Positions 22,765 through 30,411 of a stretch of 33,433 nt of DNA are shown here, piece after piece. The first letter of the stretch is position 1; each line of letters begins with the position of its first letter. Made by a program: the position numbers and the translations under genes. The DNA lies in the NCBI GenBank assembly GCA_029263375.1, contig JAJCXP010000102.1, forward strand, positions 1 to 33,433, given 5' to 3'. Origin of the DNA: Acidobacteriota bacterium. GTDB lineage: Bacteria > Acidobacteriota > Thermoanaerobaculia > Multivoradales > JAHEKO01. A model generated the notes under the pieces. It was not told the origin of the DNA, ran no database searches, and saw only the letters and a program-made list of their open reading frames with translations.

Positions 22765-22916
22765 TCGCCCCCCTGCGCGCGTGGCATCGTCGCTGGTGGC
22801 TGCTGCTTGCGGTCGCCCTGCCGATCCTGATCCTCCTGGCGCTCTCGGCACGCCAGACCGTTCCTCCGACCGACCAGCTGCCGGCCGGCGCGCTCAGCGC
22901 AGGGGACCGCCCGTGA
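22761..22916 (+). CDS. Tiny single-helix membrane protein (51 aa)
   Basis: This 51-residue ORF begins with MIAPLRAWHRRWW, then a membrane helix (~13-30, LLLAVALPILILLALSA), then a short Pro-rich tail (PTDQLPAGALSAGDRP) probably outside. It is locked between its neighbours by ATGA (22761-22764) and GTGA (22913-22916) overlaps, which argues strongly that it is a real gene. It is a likely accessory subunit of the following redox membrane protein. Confidence 0.68.
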   Translation: MIAPLRAWHRRWWLLLAVALPILILLALSARQTVPPTDQLPAGALSAGDRP

Positions 22917-23959
22917 CAGTCGGCTACAAGGCGGTCGGCTGGAACCGACAGAAGAAGATCTACGATGCCGTGGTCGCAAGCGGACTGCTGCTCTACCTCG
23001 GGGTGTTCATCGGCATCGGGCTCACCCTCCACCCTCGAACGACGATCGAGACATTGCTGATCCGCGCCCTCGGCACGGCGGCGCTCTTCCTCCTCCACGT
23101 CATTCTGGTGATCGGCCCACTCTGCCGGCTCGACCGGCGCTTCCTGCCGCTGCTCTACAACCGCCGCCATCTGGGCGTCATCATGTTCTCGACCGCGCTC
23201 GCGCACGGCGGCTTCTCGATCGTGCAGTTTCACGCCTTCGGCGACGTCAACCCGCTGGTCAGCGTGCTGACCTCGAACACTCACTGGAAGAGCGTGGCGC
23301 AGTTTCCGTTTCAGCAGCTCGGCCTCGCGGCGCTCCTGATCCTGTTTCTGATGGCCGCGACGAGTCACGACTTCTGGCTCGCGAATCTCACCGCGCCGAC
23401 CTGGAAGCGGCTGCACATGGCGGTCTACCTGGCCTACGGCCTGGTCGTCATGCATGTGGCGCTCGGCGTCCTGCAGCAGGAAACCGATCCGCTGCTGGCC
23501 GCCGTACTCATCGCCGGTGTGCTGATCGTTTCCGTCCTACATGTTGCCGCCGCGCTGAAAGAGGCTCCGAGCGATCGGGACCTGGGCGCGGCCGACGACG
23601 GCTTTGTCGACTTCTGCGCCGTCGCCGAGATCCCCGAGGACCGCGCGGTGATCCGGTCGATCGGCGGCGAGCGCGTCGCGGTCTTCAAGCACGACGGCCG
23701 GCTCTCGGCGCTCTCCAACGTCTGCCAGCATCAGAACGGCCCGCTCGGCGAAGGGCGGGTGATCAACGGCTGCGCGGTCTGCCCGTGGCACGGCTACGAG
23801 TACCGCCTGGCCACCGGGTCGTCGCCGCCACCGTTCAACGAAAAGGTTCCGACCTTCCGCGTTCGGGTGGCGGGCGGCCGGGTCCGCGTCGATCCGCGGC
23901 CCAACCCCGCCGGCACCGAGGTCGAGCCCACCCCTGTCGAGGGCGGTGCGCATGCCTGA
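22913..23959 (+). CDS. Ferric-reductase-like transmembrane domain fused to Rieske [2Fe-2S] domain
   Basis: A 348-residue inner-membrane redox protein. Residues ~15-215 hold about six helices of the ferric-reductase-like (cytochrome b-type) fold with candidate haem-ligand histidines H62, H86, H98, H168 and H181 (RRHLGVIMFSTALAHGG; KRLHMAVYLAYGLVVMHVA). Residues ~228-325 are a Rieske domain with complete cluster ligands: C271-x-H273 (VCQHQNG) and C290-x2-H293 (VCPWHGYEY). It should pass electrons between a quinone/haem and a soluble or periplasmic partner. GTG 22913 overlaps the preceding small gene; longer upstream starts would be shadows. The two tiny membrane proteins before it and the Cys/His protein after it probably belong to the same complex. 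Confidence 0.87.
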   Translation: MTVGYKAVGWNRQKKIYDAVVASGLLLYLGVFIGIGLTLHPRTTIETLLIRALGTAALFLLHVILVIGPLCRLDRRFLPLLYNRRHLGVIMFSTALAHGGFSIVQFHAFGDVNPLVSVLTSNTHWKSVAQFPFQQLGLAALLILFLMAATSHDFWLANLTAPTWKRLHMAVYLAYGLVVMHVALGVLQQETDPLLAAVLIAGVLIVSVLHVAAALKEAPSDRDLGAADDGFVDFCAVAEIPEDRAVIRSIGGERVAVFKHDGRLSALSNVCQHQNGPLGEGRVINGCAVCPWHGYEYRLATGSSPPPFNEKVPTFRVRVAGGRVRVDPRPNPAGTEVEPTPVEGGAHA

Positions 23960-24722
23960 GCAACCCGACGACTTCTACGTCGGCTACAAGCCGCAGGCGT
24001 CGCCGGGCGTGCGCACCTGGGTGCGCAAGGTGGTCATCGGGCTGTTCTGCCTTGCGATCGTCGTTCCGGTCCTGCTGGCGAGCTCCCAGAGCGAGTTTTC
24101 GAACGCGATGTTCGAGTTCGGAACGATCAAGGAGTTCGAGGGGCGGCTCAGGACCGAGCCCTACCCGGTCCTCGACGTCGAGGAGAGCGGCTCGATCGTG
24201 CCGCATCTGCTGGTCGAGTTCGGCAAGCACGGCGGCCGGGCCGAGCTCGGAGATCTCGATGACCAGCGCGTACGGCTCAGCGGTCAGCTGATCTACCGCG
24301 ACAAGCAGAGGATGGTCGAGCTTACCGACGAAGCACCGCAGGGGCTCGGCGCACGCCTGGCCGACGCCGGTCGAGCCGAGCGCTCGCTCGGACGCCATGC
24401 ACTCAGCGGAGAGATCCTGGACAGCAAATGCTACCTCGGTGTGATGAAACCCGGTCGCGGCAAGCCCCACCGCGACTGCGCGACCCGCTGCATCAGTGGC
24501 GGCGTGCCGCCGATGTTCGTGGTCACCGACCGGGACGGCAAACAGCTCCATCTACTGCTGACCGGCGTGGCCGACCAGCCGATCGGCAGTGAGCTGCTAC
24601 AGCTGGTGGCGGAGCCGGTGATGGTCGAAGGCGAGGTCGTCGCCCGCGACGGTCTCTGGTACCTGCGCGCCGCGGCGACCGATTTTCGGCGCATCTCCGA
24701 CACCGGAGGTGACCCTGACTGA
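23952..24722 (+). CDS. Membrane-anchored Cys/His-motif protein of unknown function
   Basis: A 256-residue protein. A short cytoplasmic head (DDFYVGYKPQASPGVRTWVR) leads into one membrane helix (~27-44), then a soluble part probably outside the cytoplasm. Its striking feature is KCYLGVMKPGRGKPHRDCAT followed by RCISGG, containing C160, H173, C176 and C180, which could ligate a metal or haem or form a disulphide. An OB-like strand pattern (HALSGEILDSKCYLG, VMVEGEVVARDG) surrounds it. It overlaps the Rieske fusion gene by 8 bp, so it is likely a partner in the same redox unit. ATG 23952 is preferred over GTG 23946. I cannot assign a family name. Confidence 0.75.
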   Translation: MPEQPDDFYVGYKPQASPGVRTWVRKVVIGLFCLAIVVPVLLASSQSEFSNAMFEFGTIKEFEGRLRTEPYPVLDVEESGSIVPHLLVEFGKHGGRAELGDLDDQRVRLSGQLIYRDKQRMVELTDEAPQGLGARLADAGRAERSLGRHALSGEILDSKCYLGVMKPGRGKPHRDCATRCISGGVPPMFVVTDRDGKQLHLLLTGVADQPIGSELLQLVAEPVMVEGEVVARDGLWYLRAAATDFRRISDTGGDPD

Positions 24723-25503
24723 TCTCATCTCAGGGCAGCTGCCGGGCGTCGCCATCGTCCCCGACCAGATCATCAAGGAGGGCCGCTACGAACTCTCCTT
24801 CGCGCGCACCGACGCCGAGCTCGACGCCTTGCTGCGCCTCCGTTTCGAAGTCTTTAATCTCGAGCTCGGCGAGGGGCTCGACTCTTCGCACGAGACCGGC
24901 CGCGACGAGGATCCGTTCGACGCCGTCTGCCACCATCTGATCATCCGCGATACCGAGAGCGGTGCGATCGTCGGTTGCTACCGCATGCAGACCGCCGAGA
25001 TGGCGGCCGCCAACATCGGTTTCTACTCCGACATCGAGTACGACCTCGCGGGGCTGACCGCGCCGGTTCTCTCGCAATCGATCGAGATCGGTCGCGCCTG
25101 CGTCGCGCGCTCACATCGCGGCATTCGCGTGCTCTTCCTGCTCTGGCGGGGGCTGGTGCTCTATCTCTCCACCAACCGCAAGCAGTACCTGTTCGGCTGC
25201 TCGTCGCTGACCAGTCAGGATGCCCGGGTCGGCGTCAGCCTGATGGCCTATCTACGACAGGAGGGGTATCTGCACCCCGACCTGCTCGTGCGCACGCGCC
25301 CCGGCTACGAATGCGAAGCCACCGACGACGGCATCGAGCCCAGCGGCGAGGAGCTACCGGAGCTGTTTCGCATCTACCTCCATCACGGCGCCAGGGTGTG
25401 TAGCCCCCCTGCGATCGATCGAGAGTTCAAGACCATCGATTTCTTGATGCTGTTCGACGTCTTCGACATGCCGCGCCGCATGCTGCGCAACTTCACGCGC
25501 TGA
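24709..25503 (+). CDS. olsB: OlsB-like GNAT-fold N-acyltransferase (ornithine-lipid synthesis)
   Basis: A 264-residue protein of the OlsB/hemolysin-like acyl-ACP N-acyltransferase group. The core pattern is present: YELSFARTDAELDALLRLRF, EVFNLELGEG, DPFDAVCHHLIIRD, GCYRMQT, then SIEIGRACVARSHRG and LFGCSSLTSQDA. OlsB transfers a 3-hydroxyacyl group from acyl-ACP to ornithine (or another amino acid) to make a lyso-lipid. The next gene is a PlsC-type acyltransferase, the expected OlsA partner, so the pair likely makes ornithine or a related aminolipid. GTG 24709 overlaps the previous stop by 14 bp; the GGAGG nearby is close to it, so the exact start is uncertain. Confidence 0.82.
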   Translation: MTLTDLISGQLPGVAIVPDQIIKEGRYELSFARTDAELDALLRLRFEVFNLELGEGLDSSHETGRDEDPFDAVCHHLIIRDTESGAIVGCYRMQTAEMAAANIGFYSDIEYDLAGLTAPVLSQSIEIGRACVARSHRGIRVLFLLWRGLVLYLSTNRKQYLFGCSSLTSQDARVGVSLMAYLRQEGYLHPDLLVRTRPGYECEATDDGIEPSGEELPELFRIYLHHGARVCSPPAIDREFKTIDFLMLFDVFDMPRRMLRNFTR

Positions 25504-26261
25504 TGGCGGTCCTGCGGACAGCGGTACGACTACCTCTGATGGTCGTGACGATCGCGGCCTTCTTCGTGCTCTGGGGCCTCGGACTGCCGTTCGTCGCGTT
25601 CTCGAAGCGCGGCTGGGCGCGCTGGCGGGCGTTCATCCTGCGCACCATCAGCCGCTCGTTGCTGTGGGCTTTCGGCGCCCGCGTCGAGGTCCGTGGCACG
25701 CCGCCCCGTCCGCCGTTCGTGCTGGTCTCGAACCACTTGAGCTACATCGATATCCTGCTCCTGGCCAGCCGTCTCGACACCGTCTTCGTCTCCAAGCGCG
25801 AGGTCGCTGGGTGGCCGGTGATCGGCGTGCTCTGCCGACTGATGGGTACCCTGTTCATCGATCGCGACTCGCGACGTGATCTCACCCGAGTGATCGACGA
25901 AATGAACCGCACGCTGAGCCGTGGCAGCGGCATCGTCGTCTTCCCGGAGGGCACTTCGACCAACGGCCGCGAGGTGCTCGTATTCCGTCCGTCGCTGCTC
26001 GAGACCGCCGTCCGACTCGGCCAGCCGGTCGCCTACGCCAGCCTGCGCTACTCGACCGGACCGGCCGCGCCGCCCGCCGAGGATACGGTCTGCTGGTGGG
26101 GCGACCAGCCGTTCATGCCACACCTGCTGAATCTGGTCTCGATGCCCGGCTTTCGCGCCGAGCTCCATTTCGGACCGCAACCGATCGAAAGCTCCGATCG
26201 CAAGCGACTCGCCTACGAGCTGCGTCGAGCCGTGGCCAGCCAACTCTCACTTGCCAGCTAG
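25503..26261 (+). CDS. olsA: PlsC/OlsA-like 1-acyl-sn-glycerol-3-phosphate-type acyltransferase
   Basis: A 252-residue membrane-associated acyltransferase. A hydrophobic N-terminus (~8-32) precedes the HX4D catalytic motif (H78 to D83 in NHLSYIDIL), the substrate-binding FPEGTSTNG (147-155), and VSKREVAGWPVIG. The ATG directly abuts the OlsB stop (TGATG). In ornithine-lipid synthesis OlsA esterifies the 3-hydroxyl of the lyso-lipid made by OlsB. The adjacent, coupled OlsB-like gene makes this role likelier than ordinary phosphatidic acid synthesis, but the latter cannot be excluded from sequence. Confidence 0.83.
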   Translation: MAVLRTAVRLPLMVVTIAAFFVLWGLGLPFVAFSKRGWARWRAFILRTISRSLLWAFGARVEVRGTPPRPPFVLVSNHLSYIDILLLASRLDTVFVSKREVAGWPVIGVLCRLMGTLFIDRDSRRDLTRVIDEMNRTLSRGSGIVVFPEGTSTNGREVLVFRPSLLETAVRLGQPVAYASLRYSTGPAAPPAEDTVCWWGDQPFMPHLLNLVSMPGFRAELHFGPQPIESSDRKRLAYELRRAVASQLSLAS

Positions 26262-26274
26262 GAAGACTACCGAC

Positions 26275-26805
26275 ATGAGCCTGACACTTCGAGCCCAGAA
26301 CATCGAGCTGATCCGCCAGGGCATCCGGCTGCTCGAAGCGCTCCCGGACGAGGCGTACTTCTCCCAGACAGCCGCCGGAGCGCTCGCGCCCACGGTCGGG
26401 CCACACTTCCGGCATTGTCTCGACTTCTATGTCTGTTTCCTGGACGGCTTGGACCTCAGGGTGGTCGACTACGGATCGCGCTCCCGCAGCACCGAGCTGG
26501 AGCGCGATCGTCCAGTCGCGATCAAGGCGCTCGAGTCGGTAGCCGAGCGGCTCACGAAGCTCGACTCGGACGCCGTTTCCGAGCCCCTCCAACTGCGACG
26601 AGAGCCGGCCGAGGACGACGACCGGGAGCAGTGGCTCGGCTCGAGCGTCGGCCGCGAGCTACAGTTTCTCTCGAGCCACACGATTCACCACTACGCCCTG
26701 ATCGCACTGGCCCTGCGGATGGCCGACCATCCGGTCCCCGACGACTTCGGGGTCGCGCCGTCGACTCTCGAGCATTGGCGTCGCGAGGGGCGTATTGCGA
26801 GTTGA
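26275..26805 (+). CDS. DinB-like (YfiT-type) four-helix metal-binding protein
   Basis: A 176-residue helical protein with the DinB-superfamily metal site: a His in VGPHFRHCLDF near residue 45 and HTIHHYALIAL near residue 140. Members are metal-dependent thiol transferases or hydrolases, or proteins of unknown reaction. ATG 26275 is preferred over an upstream in-frame start because it gives the more usual N-terminus. The stop overlaps the next start (TTGA). Its place between OlsA and a hydrolase-DedA-ATP-grasp fusion suggests a role in modifying a lipid or small thiol, but this is inference. Confidence 0.75.
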   Translation: MSLTLRAQNIELIRQGIRLLEALPDEAYFSQTAAGALAPTVGPHFRHCLDFYVCFLDGLDLRVVDYGSRSRSTELERDRPVAIKALESVAERLTKLDSDAVSEPLQLRREPAEDDDREQWLGSSVGRELQFLSSHTIHHYALIALALRMADHPVPDDFGVAPSTLEHWRREGRIAS

Positions 26806-29393
26806 GGCTGCGTTGGCGACTCGTCGCTTGCTATCTCCTGCTGCTGGCCGGTTCCCACGCGAGCCGATGGCTGAGCGCCGACCGAGCCCCTGAGCTCCCG
26901 ACCGAGCGCGGCCTCGAACGCACCCTCGTGCGCGGCGCGGACGGGACGCCGGTCCAGATCGCCTACCGGCGCTGGCCGGAGCGGCCCGCACCGGACCTAC
27001 CCACCCTGGTGCTGCTCCACGGCAGCCCGGGGAGCCACCGCGACTTCGCCGGCATCGCGCCACTGCTCGCCGACCGGTTCGAGCTGATCGCTCCGGATCT
27101 GCCCGGCTTCGGCGCCAGCCAGCGCTCGGTTCCCGACTATTCGATCCGCGCTCACGCCGAGTACGTCGACCGCCTGCTGCGCAAGCTCGACCGCCCGCGG
27201 GTGCACGTCGTCGGTTTCAGCATGGGCGGCGGCGTCGCGATCGAGCTCGCTCGGCTCGATCCACAGTCGATCGCCTCGATCACCCTGATCTCGTCGATCG
27301 GCGCCCAGGAGTTCGAGCTCCTCGGCAGCTATCACCTGAATCATGCGATCCACGCGGCGCAGCTCGCCTGCCTGACGCTGCTCCAGGAGGGCGTGCCCCA
27401 CTTCGGTGCGTTCGACGACCTGATGCTCGGCCGGCCGTACGCGCGCAACTTCTTCGACACCGACCAGCGACCATTGCGACGAGCGCTCGAGGGCCTCGCG
27501 GAGCCGACCTTGATCGTTCACGGCGAGAGCGACCCGCTGGTGCCGGTCGCCGCAGCTCGCGAGCACTACCGGATCGTGCCCCAGAGCGAGCTGGTGGTGC
27601 TCGAGTCGGATCACTTCATCGTCTTCCGGGAGCCAGAGCGCATCGCCGCGCCGCTGGCTGAATTCGTCGAGCGTGTCGAGCTCGACCAGGCGACCAGCCG
27701 CGCGAGCGCGACCGCCGAAAGGCTCGCGGCCGCCAATCGACCCTTCGACCCCCGAACCCTGCCACGGGCGGCGGGCCTGACGGCCCTGGTCTGGTTCGCG
27801 CTTCTGGCGCTGGCGACGCTGGTGAGCGAAGACCTCACCTGCATCTCCGCCGGCCTGCTGGTCGCCCAGGGGCGGATCAGCTTCGCCGTCGCGGTGCTCG
27901 CCTGCGGCGCCGGGATCTTCCTGGGCGACCTGGCGCTGTTCGCGGTCGGCCGGTTCCTGGGGCGACCCTGGCTACGCCGCCGGCCGCTCCGTTGGTTCCT
28001 GTCCGAGGAGCGGATCGACACCGCGTCCGACTGGTTCCGGCGCAGGGGCCCGATCGTCATCCTGCTCAGTCGCTTCACGCCCGGCATGCGGCTTCCGACC
28101 TACTTCGCGGCCGGCCTGCTGCGCACGAGCTTCGCACGCTTCGCCCTCTACTTCGCGCTCGCCGTGGCGCTCTGGACGCCGATCCTGGTCGCCGTAAGCG
28201 CCATCGTCGGCGCGCCTGCGGTCGCCTGGATCGCGTCCGTACCGGCGGCGGCGTCGCTGGCTCTGCCGCTCGCGGTCATCTCGCTCTGGCTCCTGGTGGC
28301 GCTGGTCAGGAGCCTGGCGTCGCACCGCGGCCGGCGACTCTGGGTCGGCCGGCTGCGGCGTTGGCGGCACTACGAATTCTGGCCGACCTGGCTGTTCTAC
28401 CTGCCGGTCGCCTGCTGGATCCTCTGGCTCGGCCTCAAGCATCGCTCTCTGACCCTGTTCACCGCGGCCAATCCCGGGGTACCCGAAGGCGGCTTCGTCG
28501 GCGAGTCCAAGCGACGCATCCTCGAGGCGCTTCCGGCCGACGCGGTGGCACGTTTCGCGCCGCTGCCTGCCCGGCTCCCGGTCGCTGCCAGAATCGAGCG
28601 GGCGGAACGGTTCATGGCCGAGCACGGTCTGGTATTCCCGGTGGCGCTCAAGCCCGACGTCGGCGAGCGCGGCCGCGACGTAATGATCGCACGCGACCAC
28701 CATGCTCTCGAGAGCTATCTCGCCCAGGCTGCGGAGGACACCCTCATCCAGGAATTCGTGCCGGGGCGCGAGTTGGGGGTTTTCTACGTCCGCCTGCCTC
28801 GGGAGAGCTCCGGCCGGATCTTCTCGATCACCGACAAGCGCCTGATCTCGGTCACCGGCGACGGCGAATCGACTCTCGAAGAGCTGATCCTGAACGACCG
28901 GCGCGCGGTGGCGATGGCACCGCTCTTTCTGCGCCGTCACGCCACGCGGCTGGGCGAGCGGGTGGAGGCGGGTGACGAGGTCCGCCTGGTGGATGTCGGA
29001 ACCCACTGCCGGGGAGCGCTGTTTCTCGACGGCCACCGGTTCGCGACCCCCGGACTCAGCGCGGAGATCGACCGCATCAGCCGAGGTTTCGAGGGCTTCT
29101 ACTTCGGCCGCTACGACCTGCGCGCGCCCTCGGACGAGGCGTTGGGCGCCGGCCGGGACATCAAGGTTCTCGAGCTCAACGGCGTGACCTCCGAAGCCAC
29201 CCACATCTACGACCCCGACTTCGGCCTGCTGAACGCGTACCGCGTGCTTTTCGAGCAGTGGCGGCTGGCGTTCGAGATCGGCGCCGCGAATCGCGACCGC
29301 GGCGTAAGGCCCGCCTCGCTCGGAGCACTCATCGCCAGTCTCCGCCAATGGCTCGAACCGAACGGGCCCGGCGGACCCCCGACCGAAACCTGA
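26802..29393 (+). CDS. Three-part fusion: alpha/beta hydrolase, DedA/VTT membrane domain, ATP-grasp ligase-like domain
   Basis: An 863-residue protein. Residues 1-20 are a hydrophobic leader or anchor. Residues ~50-295 are an alpha/beta hydrolase with VLLHGSPGS, nucleophile Ser140 (GFSMGGG), Asp244 (HGESDPLVP) and His271 (SDHFIVF). Residues ~325-530 are a multi-helix DedA/VTT domain with RFTPGMR (424-430) and YFAAGLLRTSFARF, known in lipid flippase/scramblase proteins. A further membrane segment lies at ~540-565. Residues ~600-850 resemble ATP-grasp carboxylate-amine ligases: ALKPDVGERGRDVM (Lys617), IQEFVPGRELGVFY, GDGESTLEELI, and VLELNGVTSEATHIYDPDF (Glu791, Asn793 as Mg ligands). TTG 26802 overlaps the DinB stop. 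It probably edits or transports a membrane lipid or its headgroup. Confidence 0.85.
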   Translation: MRLRWRLVACYLLLLAGSHASRWLSADRAPELPTERGLERTLVRGADGTPVQIAYRRWPERPAPDLPTLVLLHGSPGSHRDFAGIAPLLADRFELIAPDLPGFGASQRSVPDYSIRAHAEYVDRLLRKLDRPRVHVVGFSMGGGVAIELARLDPQSIASITLISSIGAQEFELLGSYHLNHAIHAAQLACLTLLQEGVPHFGAFDDLMLGRPYARNFFDTDQRPLRRALEGLAEPTLIVHGESDPLVPVAAAREHYRIVPQSELVVLESDHFIVFREPERIAAPLAEFVERVELDQATSRASATAERLAAANRPFDPRTLPRAAGLTALVWFALLALATLVSEDLTCISAGLLVAQGRISFAVAVLACGAGIFLGDLALFAVGRFLGRPWLRRRPLRWFLSEERIDTASDWFRRRGPIVILLSRFTPGMRLPTYFAAGLLRTSFARFALYFALAVALWTPILVAVSAIVGAPAVAWIASVPAAASLALPLAVISLWLLVALVRSLASHRGRRLWVGRLRRWRHYEFWPTWLFYLPVACWILWLGLKHRSLTLFTAANPGVPEGGFVGESKRRILEALPADAVARFAPLPARLPVAARIERAERFMAEHGLVFPVALKPDVGERGRDVMIARDHHALESYLAQAAEDTLIQEFVPGRELGVFYVRLPRESSGRIFSITDKRLISVTGDGESTLEELILNDRRAVAMAPLFLRRHATRLGERVEAGDEVRLVDVGTHCRGALFLDGHRFATPGLSAEIDRISRGFEGFYFGRYDLRAPSDEALGAGRDIKVLELNGVTSEATHIYDPDFGLLNAYRVLFEQWRLAFEIGAANRDRGVRPASLGALIASLRQWLEPNGPGGPPTET

Positions 29394-29418
29394 GTGTGCC
29401 CGGAGGCATCCCATCTTC

Positions 29419-29865
29419 ATGAAGAACGTTTGTCTGCTACTCGTACCCGTGCTCGCCCTTCTCACCGCCGGCGCCACCTCGGCGGTCGAGCCGATCAACT
29501 CCAAAGGACGAAGCCGCCTCGCGGTCCACGGCTACGACGTCGTCGCCTACTTCGACGGCGAGGCGCAGCGCGGCAGCGAAGACTTCGTCCACAGCTGGAT
29601 GGACGCCGTTTGGCACTTCGCGACCGCCGAGACCCGAGATCGCTTCGCCGCCGACCCGAAGACCTACGCACCGCAGTACGGTGGCTACTGTGCCTATGCC
29701 GTCAGCAAGGGCTACACTGCCGACGTCGACCCGGAAGCGTGGACCGTTCACGCCGGCAAGCTCTATCTGAACAACAGCAAGTCGGTCCGGGTCCGGTGGA
29801 GCAAGGACATCCCCGGAAACATCGTCAAGGCCGACAGCAACTGGCCGAAGCTCCTCGCAGAGTAG
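29419..29865 (+). CDS. Exported YHS-domain protein
   Basis: A 148-residue protein with a signal peptide (MKNVCLLLVPVLALLTAGAT, cleavage near SAVEP). The remainder is a YHS domain, with LAVHGYDVVAYFDGEAQRGS, VWHFATAETRDRFAADPKTY and the conserved YGGYCAYAVSKGYTADVDPE. Such periplasmic proteins are usually predicted to bind metal through the Cys; the reaction is unknown. It starts 25 bp after the fusion gene. Confidence 0.85.
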   Translation: MKNVCLLLVPVLALLTAGATSAVEPINSKGRSRLAVHGYDVVAYFDGEAQRGSEDFVHSWMDAVWHFATAETRDRFAADPKTYAPQYGGYCAYAVSKGYTADVDPEAWTVHAGKLYLNNSKSVRVRWSKDIPGNIVKADSNWPKLLAE

Positions 29866-29888
29866 GCTAGGCGTCTGGGGGATCAGAA

Positions 29889-30296
29889 ATGAAGCGACTG
29901 ACGAAGACCGAGAGGCGCGTGAGCTGGCTGGCTCAGCTGATCACTGTCGTGATCCTGATTCAGACGCTGTTCTTCAAGTTCACCGGCGCCGAGGAATCCA
30001 AGTTCATTTTCGAGACCCTCGGCATGGAGCCGTGGGGACGCATCGGCTCGGGTGTCGTCGAGCTGATCGCGAGCCTCATGCTGCTGATGGCCGGCACCGC
30101 GGCAATCGGCGCGGTGGTCGCGCTCGGTGTCATGGCCGGCGCGATCGTCAGCCACCTGACGACCCTGGGTATCGAGGTCCAGGGTGACGGCGGCCTGCTG
30201 TTCGGCATGGCGATCACGGTGACCGTGTGCTGCCTGGTCGTGATCTGGATCCGGAGGCGGAATTTGCCGATTCTCGGCAAGTGGTTCCAATCGTAG
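29889..30296 (+). CDS. DoxX-like integral membrane protein
   Basis: A 135-residue protein of four helices with the DoxX-like pattern: LIQTLFFKFTGAEESKFIFE, then LGMEPWGRIGSGVVELIASL, and two further helices ending in RRRNLPILGKWF. DoxX proteins are small quinone-linked or redox-stress membrane proteins, and the specific role here is unknown. AUG 29889 lies 23 bp after the YHS gene. It is the last gene of the long array. Confidence 0.82.
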   Translation: MKRLTKTERRVSWLAQLITVVILIQTLFFKFTGAEESKFIFETLGMEPWGRIGSGVVELIASLMLLMAGTAAIGAVVALGVMAGAIVSHLTTLGIEVQGDGGLLFGMAITVTVCCLVVIWIRRRNLPILGKWFQS

Positions 30297-30320
30297 CCTC
30301 CCCTCCATACACCCCGACGT

Positions 30321-30355
30321 CAACGGGCTGGGGCATAGCTTGCCCCGCCCGGTTG
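30321..30355. terminator. Strong GC hairpin after the long operon
   Basis: CAAC-GGGC-t-GGGGCA, loop TAGCT, TGCCCC-GCCC-g-GTTG: a 14-bp stem with two single-base bulges, beginning 25 bp after the DoxX stop. There is no clear U-run, so it is a probable Rho-independent-like or RNA-stabilising hairpin rather than a canonical terminator. Confidence 0.5.
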
Positions 30356-30411
30356 ATCGGGCGCGCTCCGCGAGACCGTCGCGAGTGCTGAGATAGAGTC
30401 CCCGCCAGCCT

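Noticed and set aside
27972-29504. 510-codon minus-strand ORF
   Set aside because: Antisense to the DedA and ATP-grasp parts of the fusion; no recognisable motif and a composition of Arg, Asp and Gln runs.
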